Below, piece by piece: positions 34,344 to 42,800 of a DNA stretch of 64,000 bases. Numbering within the stretch: position 1 is the first letter of the stretch; each line of letters opens with the position of its first letter. Under the pieces are notes generated by a model. The model ran no database searches, had not been told where the DNA came from, and saw only the letters and a program-made list of their open reading frames with translations. The stretch is from Rugamonas apoptosis (GTDB lineage: Bacteria; Pseudomonadota; Gammaproteobacteria; Burkholderiales; Burkholderiaceae_D). Both the position numbers and the translations under genes were made by a program. The DNA is taken from assembly GCF_014042355.1 (NCBI RefSeq), contig NZ_JACEZU010000013.1, forward strand, positions 1 to 64,000, given 5' to 3'.

Positions 34344-34386
34344 GACAAATTCGTCAAGCTGGAAACCGTGTGTGGACAAATTTGTC
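34344..34386 (-). promoter_or_regulatory. Paired upstream activator sites for the DmpR-type regulator
   Basis: GACAAATTCGTC (34344-34355, near-palindrome) and GACAAATTTGTC (34375-34386, perfect palindrome) are 31 bp apart centre to centre, about three helical turns. They lie near -98 and -129 from the predicted start, a layout typical of XylR/DmpR-regulated promoters. Confidence 0.75.
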
Positions 34387-34429
34387 AAATGGGGTGGGCG
34401 AGTTCGGCTTGGCCACGTGTTCCTAACCA

Positions 34430-34462
34430 CCGCACGGGTTCGCTCTACGTGCGGTACCGCAC
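34430..34462. promoter_or_regulatory. Palindromic operator-like cluster upstream of the FecR/DUF6600 gene
   Basis: GTGCGGTACCGCAC (34449-34462) is a perfect 14-bp palindrome, and a further CCGCAC lies at 34430-34435, so a third arm is present. With the sigma-54 elements it accounts for most recognisable content of the 480-bp gap 34190-34670. Which gene it serves is unknown. Confidence 0.35.
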
Positions 34463-34670
34463 AGGCAAGCCATGTGATTGCTGATAGCGTGCAAGTTCAG
34501 TGCATGCGCGCCAAGACAGGAACCTCCCGCTGCGAACGCGATCGGCAACGGCCATCCAGCCCAGGCACCCGCGCGGCTTGCCGGTCAACGATCGCGGCAA
34601 CCCACCATAAGGGTGGTGCGGCGATGCCGATTCCGGCCACAACGTCGCGCCGCTTGTGAGAGGAAGTCCC

Positions 34671-37259
34671 ATGAACATGTCAACCCCACGGCGCCTGCGG
34701 GCGCTACTCGCCGGCATACTCAGCTTGATGCTGTGCGGCCTGGCCGCGGCGGAGCCGCCATCGCGCGCCGCGCGTCTTGCCTATATCAGCGGCACGGTGA
34801 GTTTTTCTCCGGCCGGCGAATCCGATTGGCTGCAGGCCATCGTCAACCGCCCGCTCACCACGGGCGACAGACTGTGGACCGATGCCGATGCGCGCGCCGA
34901 GCTGCAGATCGGCGGCGCGGCGCTCCGCCTGGGCCCGGCCACCAACGTCACGCTGCTCAACCTCGACGATCGCATTGCCCAATATCAGCTCACGCAGGGC
35001 GCCATGAAAGTGCGGATACGCCATATGGCGCCGGACCAGAGTGTCGAAGTCGATACGCCGAATCTCGCCTTCATCCTGCGCCGTCCCGGCGAATACCGCA
35101 TTGACGCGGACATCAACGACAACGCAACGGCAGTCATGGTACTCAGCGGCCAGGCTGAAGTGTATGGCGATGGCGCCTCGTATGCGGTCGCGCCCCGGCA
35201 TGGCTACCGCTTCTATGGCACCGGCCTGGGCGACTACGATGCGTTGACAATGGGCCGCAGCGACGATCTGGACCGCTGGGCAGCCGAGCGCGACCGGCGC
35301 AGCGACAATTCGTCCTCGGCCCGTTATGTGTCGGCGGAAGTGGTCGGCTACGAGGATCTCGACGCCTATGGCAGTTGGCGCTCCGACCCCACTTATGGCA
35401 ACGTCTGGATGCCGACGCGGGTAGCTGCCGGCTGGACCCCTTATCGCGACGGCCATTGGGCATGGGTCGATCCTTGGGGTTGGACCTGGGTGGATGATGC
35501 GCCCTGGGGCTTCGCGGTATCGCATTACGGACGCTGGGCCAACTTGCAAGGTTCCTGGGCCTGGGTGCCAGGTCCGCCGCGCGAGGCGGCCGTGTATGCG
35601 CCGGCCCTCGTGGTGTTCATCGGCGGCCGTAATTTTCAGGCGTCGGCCTCGGTCGGTTGGTTTCCACTGGCGCCGCGCGAAGTCTACCGGCCGTCGTATC
35701 CGGTGAGCCGCGGGTATTTCGACCAGATCAACCGCAGTAACGCCGTGATCGCTCCCACCATCATCACCAGCGTCTACAATACGACCAACGTCACCAATAT
35801 TACCAACACCACCAACGTGACCAACGTGGTGTATGCCAATCAACAGGTGAACGGTGCAGTGGTGGCGGTACCGACGCAGGCGTTCGTGCGCTCGCAACCG
35901 GTGGCCCGGGCCGCCGTCGCCGTATCGAAGGAAGTGGCCACGAGCGCGCCGGTGATGTATGTCGCCGCCGTCGCGCCGGTGCAGCAAAGCGTGCATGGTG
36001 CCGCGCCCGCCGCCAGCGCCAAGCCACCGGCGCTTGAGCGCGCCGTCGTGGCGCACGCCCCTCCTCCGCCGGCGCCGATTGCATTCGCGGCCCAGCAAGC
36101 GCAATTGGCCGCCAAACCCGGCATACCGATCGATGAATCACGTCGTGCGCAATTGAAACCCGCCGCCCAAGCCGCAGCGCCCAAGATCAGCTTGGTAAGC
36201 GCAGCCAAGGCGCCTGCCCCAAGTGCACTCCCGCCTCCGACCGCCCCGGCAGCCAGGTCGCCGGAGGCGCGCAAAGCCGAGGCGTCCAGGAGCGATGCCA
36301 CGCAAGGGATGAAAGCAAATGCCGACGCGGCAACAGCGAATACATCCAGAGCCGAAGCCAGCAGGACGGCGGCCACTGCCGCTGAAGCATCAAGGGCTGA
36401 CGCAGCAAAAACGGAGGCCGCAAAGACCGATGCCGCGAAAGCTGACGCCGCCAAGGCCGCGACAGCTCGGGCCGAAGCGTTGAAGGCGGAAGCGGCCAAA
36501 GCCGACAACGCGCGCGCCGAGGCGATGAAGGCCGACGCCGCCAGGGCTGCGGCCGCCCGCGCCGAAGCATCGAGAGCGGAGGCAGCTAACGCCGAAAACG
36601 CACGCGCCGAAGCGATGAAAGCCGACGCCGCCAGGGCTGCGGCCACCCGCGCCGAAGCGTCGAGAGCGGAGGCAGCTAACGCCGAAAACGCACGCGCCGA
36701 AGCGATGAAAGCCGACGCCGCCAGGGCTGCGGCCACCCGCGCCGAAGCGTCGAGAGCGGAGGCAGCTAAAGCCGAAAACGCGCGGGCCGAGGCGATGAAG
36801 GCCGACGCCGCCAGGGCTGCGGCGACCCGCGCCGAAGCGTCGAGAGCGGAGGCAGCTAAAGCCGAAAACGCGCGGGCCGAGGCGATGAAGGCCGACGCCG
36901 CCAGGGCTGCGGCCGCCCGCGCCGAAGCATCGAGAGCGGAGGCAGCGAGAGCCGAAAACGCACGCGCCGAAGCGATGAAAGCCGACGCCGCCAGGGCTGC
37001 GGCCGCCCGCGCCGAAGCGTCGAGAGCGGAGGCGGCTAGAGCCGAAAACGCGCGCGCCGAGACCATGAAGGCTGACGCAACCAGGGCTGCGGCGGCCCGC
37101 ACCGAAGCATCAAGAGGGGAAGCGGCAAGACCACCGTCAAGCAGGGCTTCGCCGCCAGCGCCGCCCCCAGAGGCACACGGGCGCACGCCGAAGAAATCCG
37201 AATCGGAAGCTAAAACAGATGCGGAGAAGATATCCGAAGAGGATGCGCAGAAACGCTAG
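34671..37259 (+). CDS. Secreted FecR / DUF6600 protein with a long Ala-rich repeat tail
   Basis: An 862-residue precursor. Signal peptide about 1-27 (ILSLMLCGLAAA, cleavage before EPPS); a FecR-like beta domain about 35-170 (ISGTVSFSPAG, TTGDRLWTDADARAEL); a Trp-rich DUF6600-type region about 230-320 with GSWRSDPTYGNVWMP, DGHWAWVDPWGWTWVDDAPWG and GSWAWVPGP; an Asn/Thr/Val stretch; then an Ala/Glu/Arg/Lys tail from about 540 with seven 30-residue repeats. The tail should form a very long charged helix or coiled coil. Envelope or surface location is inferred. The start at 34671 follows AGGAAG. It is unrelated in composition to the phenol genes on either side. Confidence 0.8.
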   Translation: MNMSTPRRLRALLAGILSLMLCGLAAAEPPSRAARLAYISGTVSFSPAGESDWLQAIVNRPLTTGDRLWTDADARAELQIGGAALRLGPATNVTLLNLDDRIAQYQLTQGAMKVRIRHMAPDQSVEVDTPNLAFILRRPGEYRIDADINDNATAVMVLSGQAEVYGDGASYAVAPRHGYRFYGTGLGDYDALTMGRSDDLDRWAAERDRRSDNSSSARYVSAEVVGYEDLDAYGSWRSDPTYGNVWMPTRVAAGWTPYRDGHWAWVDPWGWTWVDDAPWGFAVSHYGRWANLQGSWAWVPGPPREAAVYAPALVVFIGGRNFQASASVGWFPLAPREVYRPSYPVSRGYFDQINRSNAVIAPTIITSVYNTTNVTNITNTTNVTNVVYANQQVNGAVVAVPTQAFVRSQPVARAAVAVSKEVATSAPVMYVAAVAPVQQSVHGAAPAASAKPPALERAVVAHAPPPPAPIAFAAQQAQLAAKPGIPIDESRRAQLKPAAQAAAPKISLVSAAKAPAPSALPPPTAPAARSPEARKAEASRSDATQGMKANADAATANTSRAEASRTAATAAEASRADAAKTEAAKTDAAKADAAKAATARAEALKAEAAKADNARAEAMKADAARAAAARAEASRAEAANAENARAEAMKADAARAAATRAEASRAEAANAENARAEAMKADAARAAATRAEASRAEAAKAENARAEAMKADAARAAATRAEASRAEAAKAENARAEAMKADAARAAAARAEASRAEAARAENARAEAMKADAARAAAARAEASRAEAARAENARAETMKADATRAAAARTEASRGEAARPPSSRASPPAPPPEAHGRTPKKSESEAKTDAEKISEEDAQKR
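36501..37130 (+). repeat. Seven 90-bp tandem repeats inside the FecR/DUF6600 gene
   Basis: Seven head-to-tail 90-bp units encode 30 residues each, of the form AENARAEAMKADAARAAA followed by (T/A)RAEASRAEAA(K/N/R). Units 2 to 6 are nearly identical in DNA while units 1 and 7 are more diverged, which suggests recent expansion from the middle. Copy number is expected to vary between strains. Confidence 0.92.
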
Positions 37260-37480
37260 CAATCATCTGTTGGACCTGTCAGCGTGCTGGCGACTCGGGC
37301 TAAGTCGCTAGCAGGCCGGCATAAATGACCAGGCGCATTTACCTGGCAAGACCTGCTCCCGCTCCGCCAACCAAGGGGCGGGTGCACGCCGGCGGTCAAG
37401 TGATCCGGCACGTCATCGATCAAGTGTGACGATAGTACCGGGCTCTCTTAGCCGGCTCCCCCCCCCTAGGCACGGCCAAC

Positions 37481-37879
37481 TTAGACCGTACAATTTAACA
37501 TCCATTGCACCCCAAATTTGTCGGTCAATTTGCCAAAATAATCACCCCAAACCTGTGTATCCAGGGGTGTAGTGATCGTCCCGCCATCGGCCAATTTGTC
37601 GAAGATCTGTTTCGTCAACTGCTTGTCCTTCATCTGCAAAATGTGAGCTGAACCTCGCATCGGCTCCGCGTCATCATTATCGGAAGCAAAAAACAGCACC
37701 CCTGGGCCCTCAAACCGCGCATGCATGATCTTGCCGCGCATTAATTCGTTTCGAACGGGCATACCATCTATGCCATAGCACAACATATCGGTTATCTTGC
37801 CCAGACCGCACTGGGTATAAAACTCCAATGCTTGTTTGCAAGATGTGGTAAAGAATAGATAGTTTGATAATTGCATCAT
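37481..37879 (-). CDS. PhnB-like VOC-family protein
   Basis: A 132-residue glyoxalase/VOC-superfamily protein of the PhnB type (YLFFTTSCKQALEFYTQCGLG, MHARFEGPGVLFFASD, and the ending DYFGKLTDKFGVQWMLN). Function of this group is generally unknown. Its codon usage looks less GC-biased than its neighbours, which might mean recent arrival. It is flanked by about 200 bp of non-coding DNA on each side. Confidence 0.82.
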   Translation of the reverse strand: MMQLSNYLFFTTSCKQALEFYTQCGLGKITDMLCYGIDGMPVRNELMRGKIMHARFEGPGVLFFASDNDDAEPMRGSAHILQMKDKQLTKQIFDKLADGGTITTPLDTQVWGDYFGKLTDKFGVQWMLNCTV

Positions 37880-38082
37880 TTCACCCTTATGGCCGAGGCA
37901 TAGCCGACGAATTTGTTCGATCAGTTTCTTTCATATCTTCGGTCGCCATCGGCAGTGCCGAAATAACCGAAAGAACCAAGGTGCCAGAATAACATCATTG
38001 GTAAAAGCAAAATGCACGCTTTCTCACTGACGCCAAGCGATAGGCCAGTTTCGCAAGCGGACAAGCAATTTGCGCGCGGCCT

Positions 38083-38553
38083 GTGGAGTTGGCCGGCACG
38101 CCTTTCAGCTCCTTCAGGAATATCGGAGGCTTGATCGAGGCCGTCTCTAATGTAAATTCTCGGCTATACCGAGCTTTTCAATTGCCAGGCGGGCACATAT
38201 TGACCTTATTTGAACACGACATGTCTGCCGATGGAACGCACGCATATCGCCGCCCGGAGGATGAGCCTGAGCGAATAAATGGCCTGCCCGCGCGTCTGGT
38301 GGTTTTACAAGCGCCATCTGGCAAGGCAGTCTCCGTCCTCAGCTGGACGGAAGGACGGCGCGCTTATGAATTGTGGATGGATGCGAACGTGGTACTTGAA
38401 AAGAAACAGGCGCAATTCTTTGCCCTGGCCGCTTCGTTGCCGAAATCCATTCCGGCTAAACCGGATGAACCGGAGTCGGAAAAGCCCATGTTAGGCTCCG
38501 ACGGCATGCCGGTATTTTCCGCCCCGCCTGCAGTAATTCAGATGGAAAAATAG
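38083..38553 (+). CDS. Hypothetical protein, possibly 5'-truncated
   Basis: A 156-residue frame with a GTG as the first usable start and no visible ribosome site; an in-frame stop lies at 38041. The sequence is well-behaved globular protein (GLIEAVSNVNSRLYRAFQLP, ILTLFEHDMSADGTHAY, RRAYELWMDANVVLEKKQAQ) with a Pro/Glu-rich tail. The missing start signals suggest loss of the 5' end, where a signal peptide might have been. Not recognised. Confidence 0.5.
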   Translation: MELAGTPFSSFRNIGGLIEAVSNVNSRLYRAFQLPGGHILTLFEHDMSADGTHAYRRPEDEPERINGLPARLVVLQAPSGKAVSVLSWTEGRRAYELWMDANVVLEKKQAQFFALAASLPKSIPAKPDEPESEKPMLGSDGMPVFSAPPAVIQMEK

Positions 38554-38608
38554 CGAGCGGATGCTCACACCGCATGGTGCGGGAATGACGGGTAATCGAA
38601 AATCCCCA

Positions 38609-40276
38609 TCACTCCCCACTCCGGTTGAACTTGTACGCCAGCTGCCGCCGCGTAATCCCCAGCAACCGCGCCGCCTGGCTCAGGTTCCCATTGGCCTTCT
38701 TGACGGCCAGATCGACCAGCGCATTCTCATGCGCGATGAGATTGAATTCCGGCCCCAGCAACTCTTCGCACAGCACTTGTTCCCTGGCGGCGCTCCGTTC
38801 CGGCAGATTGCCCGCCTGATCGATGCCCTCCCCCTCCTGCTCGAACTGCTGCTGCTCCGCGAACAAATGGCTGGCCTCGATGCGTCCGCCGGGCGGCACC
38901 AGCAGCACACCGCGCTCGATCACATTCTCCAGTTCGCGGATATTGCCCGGCCACGCGTACTGGCTCAGCATCTGCATGGCCCGCTCCGTCACGCCCAGCA
39001 CCTTCTTGGGATAGAGCGCGCTGAACTTCTCGATGAATGACTCCACCAGCAACGGCAAATCGGTCGGCCGCTCGCGCAGCGGCGGGATCGTGACGGGATA
39101 CGTCGCCAGCCGATAGTACAAATCGGCCCGGAACTTGCCGGTGCCGATGGCTTGCTGCAAATTGACATTGGTGGCCGACACCAGCCGCACGTCGACCTTG
39201 CGCGCATGGTCGTCGCCCAGCCGCTCCACCTCCCCCGTCTGCAGCACCCGCAGCAGTTTGACTTGCGCGGCCGGCGCCAGGTCGCCCACTTCGTCCAGGA
39301 ACAGGGTGCCGCCATGCGCCCGTTCAAACCGGCCGGGACGCGACTGTTCGGCGCCCGTGTAGGCGCCCTTGGTCACGCCGAATAGCTCTGATTCGATCAG
39401 GTCGTGCGGGATGGCGGCGCAGTTGACGGCGATGAAGGGCTTGTCGGCGCGCGGGCCATTGTCGTGCAGCCAGCGGGCGAAGCGTTCCTTACCCACGCCC
39501 GTTTCACCCAGCAACAGCACGTTGATGGGACTCAGGGCCGCCCGTTGCAGCAGCGAGAACGCGGACTTGAACGCGGGCGAATCCCCGACCAGGCTGTCCT
39601 CGCCGCGCGTGGAACAGAGCGTGTCGCGCAGCTGGGTCACTTGCTGCTGCAACTCGATCATCTGTTCGGCGATGTTCTCCGGATGGAAATAGCGCAGGTA
39701 GTCCTCGTCCCACTCCTCGGCGTTCTTGCCCACCATGGAGCACAGCGTGGCGCCAGCGGCGTGGCAGGCCGTTTCGCGGAACACGACCAGCCGGTTCATG
39801 AACGCGGTGACATAGCCCGAGGCGTAGCCGATCACGCTCCAGCACGCATGGTCCGGGCCCGGGCCGAATGTCTGCAAGTGCGATTCCGCTTCCCAGGAAT
39901 TCTCCAGCGTGAATTCGCCGTAGAAATTGCCGTGCTCGAAGTCGAGGTCGCATTGGATGGTGCGGGTCTTGACGATCCCTTCCAGCCCATGAATCTCGGG
40001 GCCCAGCAGGAAGATTTCGCCCAGCGGACGGTCGCCGGCCAGCTTCTTGGCCAGTTCGCCGTCTTGCTGGCCGGCCACGAAGCCCATCCGTACCAGCAGG
40101 CCGCGCGCCCGTTCCACGCCCAGGGAGTCGAACAATTCCTTGCGCAAGGCGCCAAAGGCGCGCGTGTGCAGCAGCATCATGCGGCTCTCGTCGAGCCAGA
40201 TGTTGCCGTGCGCAGTGTCGAAACGCAGGCGCGCGCGTAAATTGAACACTTCGCTGAGCGCCTTATCTTTTGCCAT
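38609..40276 (-). CDS. dmpR: DmpR/XylR-type sigma-54-dependent phenol-responsive activator
   Basis: A 555-residue activator with four parts: XylR_N/V4R sensor domain (residues about 10-200), linker, AAA+ domain (Walker A LLGETGVGKE, GAYTGA loop, Walker B GGTLFLDEVGD), and a Fis-type helix-turn-helix (NLSQAARLLGITRRQL). In the sensor, a Cys, then Glu 23 residues on, Cys 3 on and Cys 8 on reproduce the spacing of the zinc ligands of MopR. The loop is GAYTGA instead of the usual GAFTGA. The natural target is the sigma-54 promoter at 34263-34278, 4.3 kb away. The start is uncertain (40276 or 40285). Confidence 0.93.
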   Translation of the reverse strand: MAKDKALSEVFNLRARLRFDTAHGNIWLDESRMMLLHTRAFGALRKELFDSLGVERARGLLVRMGFVAGQQDGELAKKLAGDRPLGEIFLLGPEIHGLEGIVKTRTIQCDLDFEHGNFYGEFTLENSWEAESHLQTFGPGPDHACWSVIGYASGYVTAFMNRLVVFRETACHAAGATLCSMVGKNAEEWDEDYLRYFHPENIAEQMIELQQQVTQLRDTLCSTRGEDSLVGDSPAFKSAFSLLQRAALSPINVLLLGETGVGKERFARWLHDNGPRADKPFIAVNCAAIPHDLIESELFGVTKGAYTGAEQSRPGRFERAHGGTLFLDEVGDLAPAAQVKLLRVLQTGEVERLGDDHARKVDVRLVSATNVNLQQAIGTGKFRADLYYRLATYPVTIPPLRERPTDLPLLVESFIEKFSALYPKKVLGVTERAMQMLSQYAWPGNIRELENVIERGVLLVPPGGRIEASHLFAEQQQFEQEGEGIDQAGNLPERSAAREQVLCEELLGPEFNLIAHENALVDLAVKKANGNLSQAARLLGITRRQLAYKFNRSGE

Positions 40277-40358
40277 GTCTCGCATATGATTTAATCGTTT
40301 CCCTACTTTAACGCAGAAAGTCACTTTGAACCATGCCAAGCCGGCCTGGACGACACAC

Positions 40359-42800
40359 TCACGCCACAGCGGGCGCCTTGCTCTCCGGCACGCCCCCTGC
40401 CTGTATTCCCGCTTCGGCCCCAGCCCGCACCGTGGGTCGCAGCAGGAAGTGGGCCAGTGCCGGCAGCAGGATCAGCGTACCCAGCATGTTCCAGACGAAC
40501 ATGAAGGCGAGCAGGATGCCCATGTCGGCCTGGAACTTGATGGGGGAAAACGCCCAGGTGGCCACGGCGATGCCCAGCGTGACGCCGGTCAGCACCACCA
40601 CCTTGCCCGTAAACAGCAGCGCGCGGTAGTAGGCTTGCGACAGGCTCATGCCCGTGCGCAGTTGCCCCAGCATCACTGTCATCACGTACAGCGCGTAGTC
40701 CACGCCGATGCCCACGCCCAGCGCGATCACGGGCAAGGTGGCCACTTTCACGCCGATGTGCAGCGCCACCATCAGCGCTTCGCACAGCACGGAGGTGAGC
40801 ATCAGCGGCAGCACGGCGCAGATCACGGCGCGCCAGGAGCGGAAGGTGATGAACGACAGGACGATCACGGCCGCGTACACCAGCAGCAGGATTTGCAGGT
40901 TGGCGCGCTTGACGACGATGTTGGTGGCCGCCTCGATCCCGGCGTTGCCGGCGGCGGACAGGAAGCGGATCTGGCTGTTGTCGTGGGTGCGGGCGAACGC
41001 TTCCACGCTGTCCACCACGCGGCTCAGGGTGTCGGCCTTGTGGTCCTTCAGGTAGACGTAGACGGTGAGCAGGTCGCAGTTCTGGTTGAACAGTTCACGC
41101 GGGGCGCGGGTGATGATGGAGTTCAGCATGTTCTGGGAACGGGGAATCTCGTACCATTTCAGGCTGCCTTCGTTCATGCCGGCCGCCGCCTGCTTGGCCA
41201 GCGCGGCCAGGGAGTTGGTCGCTTCCACGCCGGGCAGTTGCTGCAGGCGCGATTCGAGGTCGTCCACGGCTTGCAAGGTGTCGTAATGGGCGCAGTAGAA
41301 TTGCGGCGTTTTCACCATCACCACGTAGGTGTCGCTGCTGGCCGCGTAGTTGGCCACCATGAAGGCGTTGTCGCGGTTGTAGCGCGAGTCGGGCCGCAGC
41401 TCGGGCGCGCCAGGGTCGGTGTCGCCGATCTTGAGCTGCAGGCTGGCCAGGAAGCCGGCGCCGCCCAGCACCACACTGGCGGCGATGGCCACGGCGGCCC
41501 ATTTGCGCTGGGTGAACAGGTCGAGGAAGACCCAGAACGGATGCTTGTCTTCCTCGTCGCTTTGCTCGGCGGCCAGGCTGCGCTGGGCCGCCACGGCGCT
41601 CACGCCGGTGAACGACAGCAGGATGGGCAGCAGCACCAGATTGGTGAAGATCAGCACGGCCACGCCCAGGCTGGCGGCCAGCGCCAGTTCGCGGATCACC
41701 TGGATGTCGATCACCAGCAGCACGGCGAAGCCCACCGCGTCGGCCAGCAGCGCCGTCATCCCGGCCAGGAACAGGCGGCGGAAAGTGTAGCGCGCGGCGA
41801 TCAGCTTGTGGGTGCCGCGGCCGATGTCCTGCATGATGCCGTTCATTTTCTGCGCGCCGTGGCTCATGCCGATGGCGAAGACGAGGAATGGCACCAGCAC
41901 TGAATACGGGTCCAGCCCCAGGCCCAGCGTGGGCAGCAGGCCCAGTAGCCAGATCACGGCCACCAATGAGCACAGCACCACCAGCGCCGTGCTGCGGGCG
42001 CAGCGGGTGTGCCAGTACAGCACGCCGGCGCAGATGGCGATAGCGAGGGCGAAGAACACCAGCACTTCACGCAGGCCGTCGAGCAGGTCGCCCACCACTT
42101 TGGCGAAGCCGGTGATGTGGATGTGGATGTTGCGCGTTTCGTACTTGGCGCGCAGTTGCTCCAGCCGGCCGGACAGGGCGTGATAGTCGATCGGTTTGCC
42201 CGTCTCCGCCACTTTCTCCTGCAACGGCAGCAGGATCACGCTGGAACGGTAGTTGGCGGCCACCAGCAGGCCGATTTCGCCGGAACGCTCGACGTTCACG
42301 CGCACCTGATCCAGGCTGGCGGGCGAGCCGTCGTAGGTGTCGGGGATCACGGGGCCGCCATCGAGGCCGTCCTCGGTCACGCCGGTCCAGCGCACGGATG
42401 GCGTCCACAAGGACTTCATGTAGGGGCGGTCCACGCCTGGGTAGAGGAACACTTCGTCCGTGATCTTGCGCACCGTTTCCAGGTAGTCGGCGTCGAAGAT
42501 GGTGCCCTGCTCCACTTCCACGGCGATGCGCAGCGAGTTACCCAGGCCGGCGATCTGCGCCTTGTTGGCCAGGTAGTTGACGATGTAGGGATGGCGCGTC
42601 GGGATCATTTTCTCGAACGCGGCGTTGAGGGTCAGGCCCAGCGCCTGGTAGCCCAGCAGCGCCGTCACGATCAGGCACAGCGCGGCGATGGCCAGCCGGT
42701 TGTTGAACAGCAGGCGTTCGACCAGGGTGCCGGAGCGCGCGTCGAAGTCGCGCAGGTCGCGGATCACCGGTTCGTCATTGGACAGTTGGCCGTGGCTCAT
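40359..42800 (-). CDS. RND/MMPL-family transporter of the DUF1302-associated cassette
   Basis: An 813-residue RND-type membrane protein with two repeats, each one helix, a large periplasmic loop and five further helices. Helix-4-type signatures include ALGVGIGVDYALYVMTVMLG in the second half and FLVFAIGMSHGAQKMNGIMQ in the first. It resembles the MMPL/HpnN group that moves hydrophobic molecules rather than the AcrB drug pumps. The start ATG overlaps the stop of the YCF48-type gene (ATGA), and 83 bp separate its end from dmpR. Direction and substrate are unknown; an aromatic or lipid-like compound is inferred. Confidence 0.88.
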   Translation of the reverse strand: MSHGQLSNDEPVIRDLRDFDARSGTLVERLLFNNRLAIAALCLIVTALLGYQALGLTLNAAFEKMIPTRHPYIVNYLANKAQIAGLGNSLRIAVEVEQGTIFDADYLETVRKITDEVFLYPGVDRPYMKSLWTPSVRWTGVTEDGLDGGPVIPDTYDGSPASLDQVRVNVERSGEIGLLVAANYRSSVILLPLQEKVAETGKPIDYHALSGRLEQLRAKYETRNIHIHITGFAKVVGDLLDGLREVLVFFALAIAICAGVLYWHTRCARSTALVVLCSLVAVIWLLGLLPTLGLGLDPYSVLVPFLVFAIGMSHGAQKMNGIMQDIGRGTHKLIAARYTFRRLFLAGMTALLADAVGFAVLLVIDIQVIRELALAASLGVAVLIFTNLVLLPILLSFTGVSAVAAQRSLAAEQSDEEDKHPFWVFLDLFTQRKWAAVAIAASVVLGGAGFLASLQLKIGDTDPGAPELRPDSRYNRDNAFMVANYAASSDTYVVMVKTPQFYCAHYDTLQAVDDLESRLQQLPGVEATNSLAALAKQAAAGMNEGSLKWYEIPRSQNMLNSIITRAPRELFNQNCDLLTVYVYLKDHKADTLSRVVDSVEAFARTHDNSQIRFLSAAGNAGIEAATNIVVKRANLQILLLVYAAVIVLSFITFRSWRAVICAVLPLMLTSVLCEALMVALHIGVKVATLPVIALGVGIGVDYALYVMTVMLGQLRTGMSLSQAYYRALLFTGKVVVLTGVTLGIAVATWAFSPIKFQADMGILLAFMFVWNMLGTLILLPALAHFLLRPTVRAGAEAGIQAGGVPESKAPAVA

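Noticed and set aside
34318..34659. A plus-strand frame of 113 codons before the FecR/DUF6600 gene
   Set aside because: It runs across the UAS palindromes, has no ribosome site or recognisable domain.
36501..37130. Possible CRISPR array
   Set aside because: The repeats are contiguous 90-bp coding units with no unique spacers and stay in frame.
35840..37186. A 448-codon minus-strand frame of Ala/Ser repeats opposite the FecR/DUF6600 gene
   Set aside because: It mirrors the tandem repeats; the plus strand has the signal peptide, domains and ribosome site.
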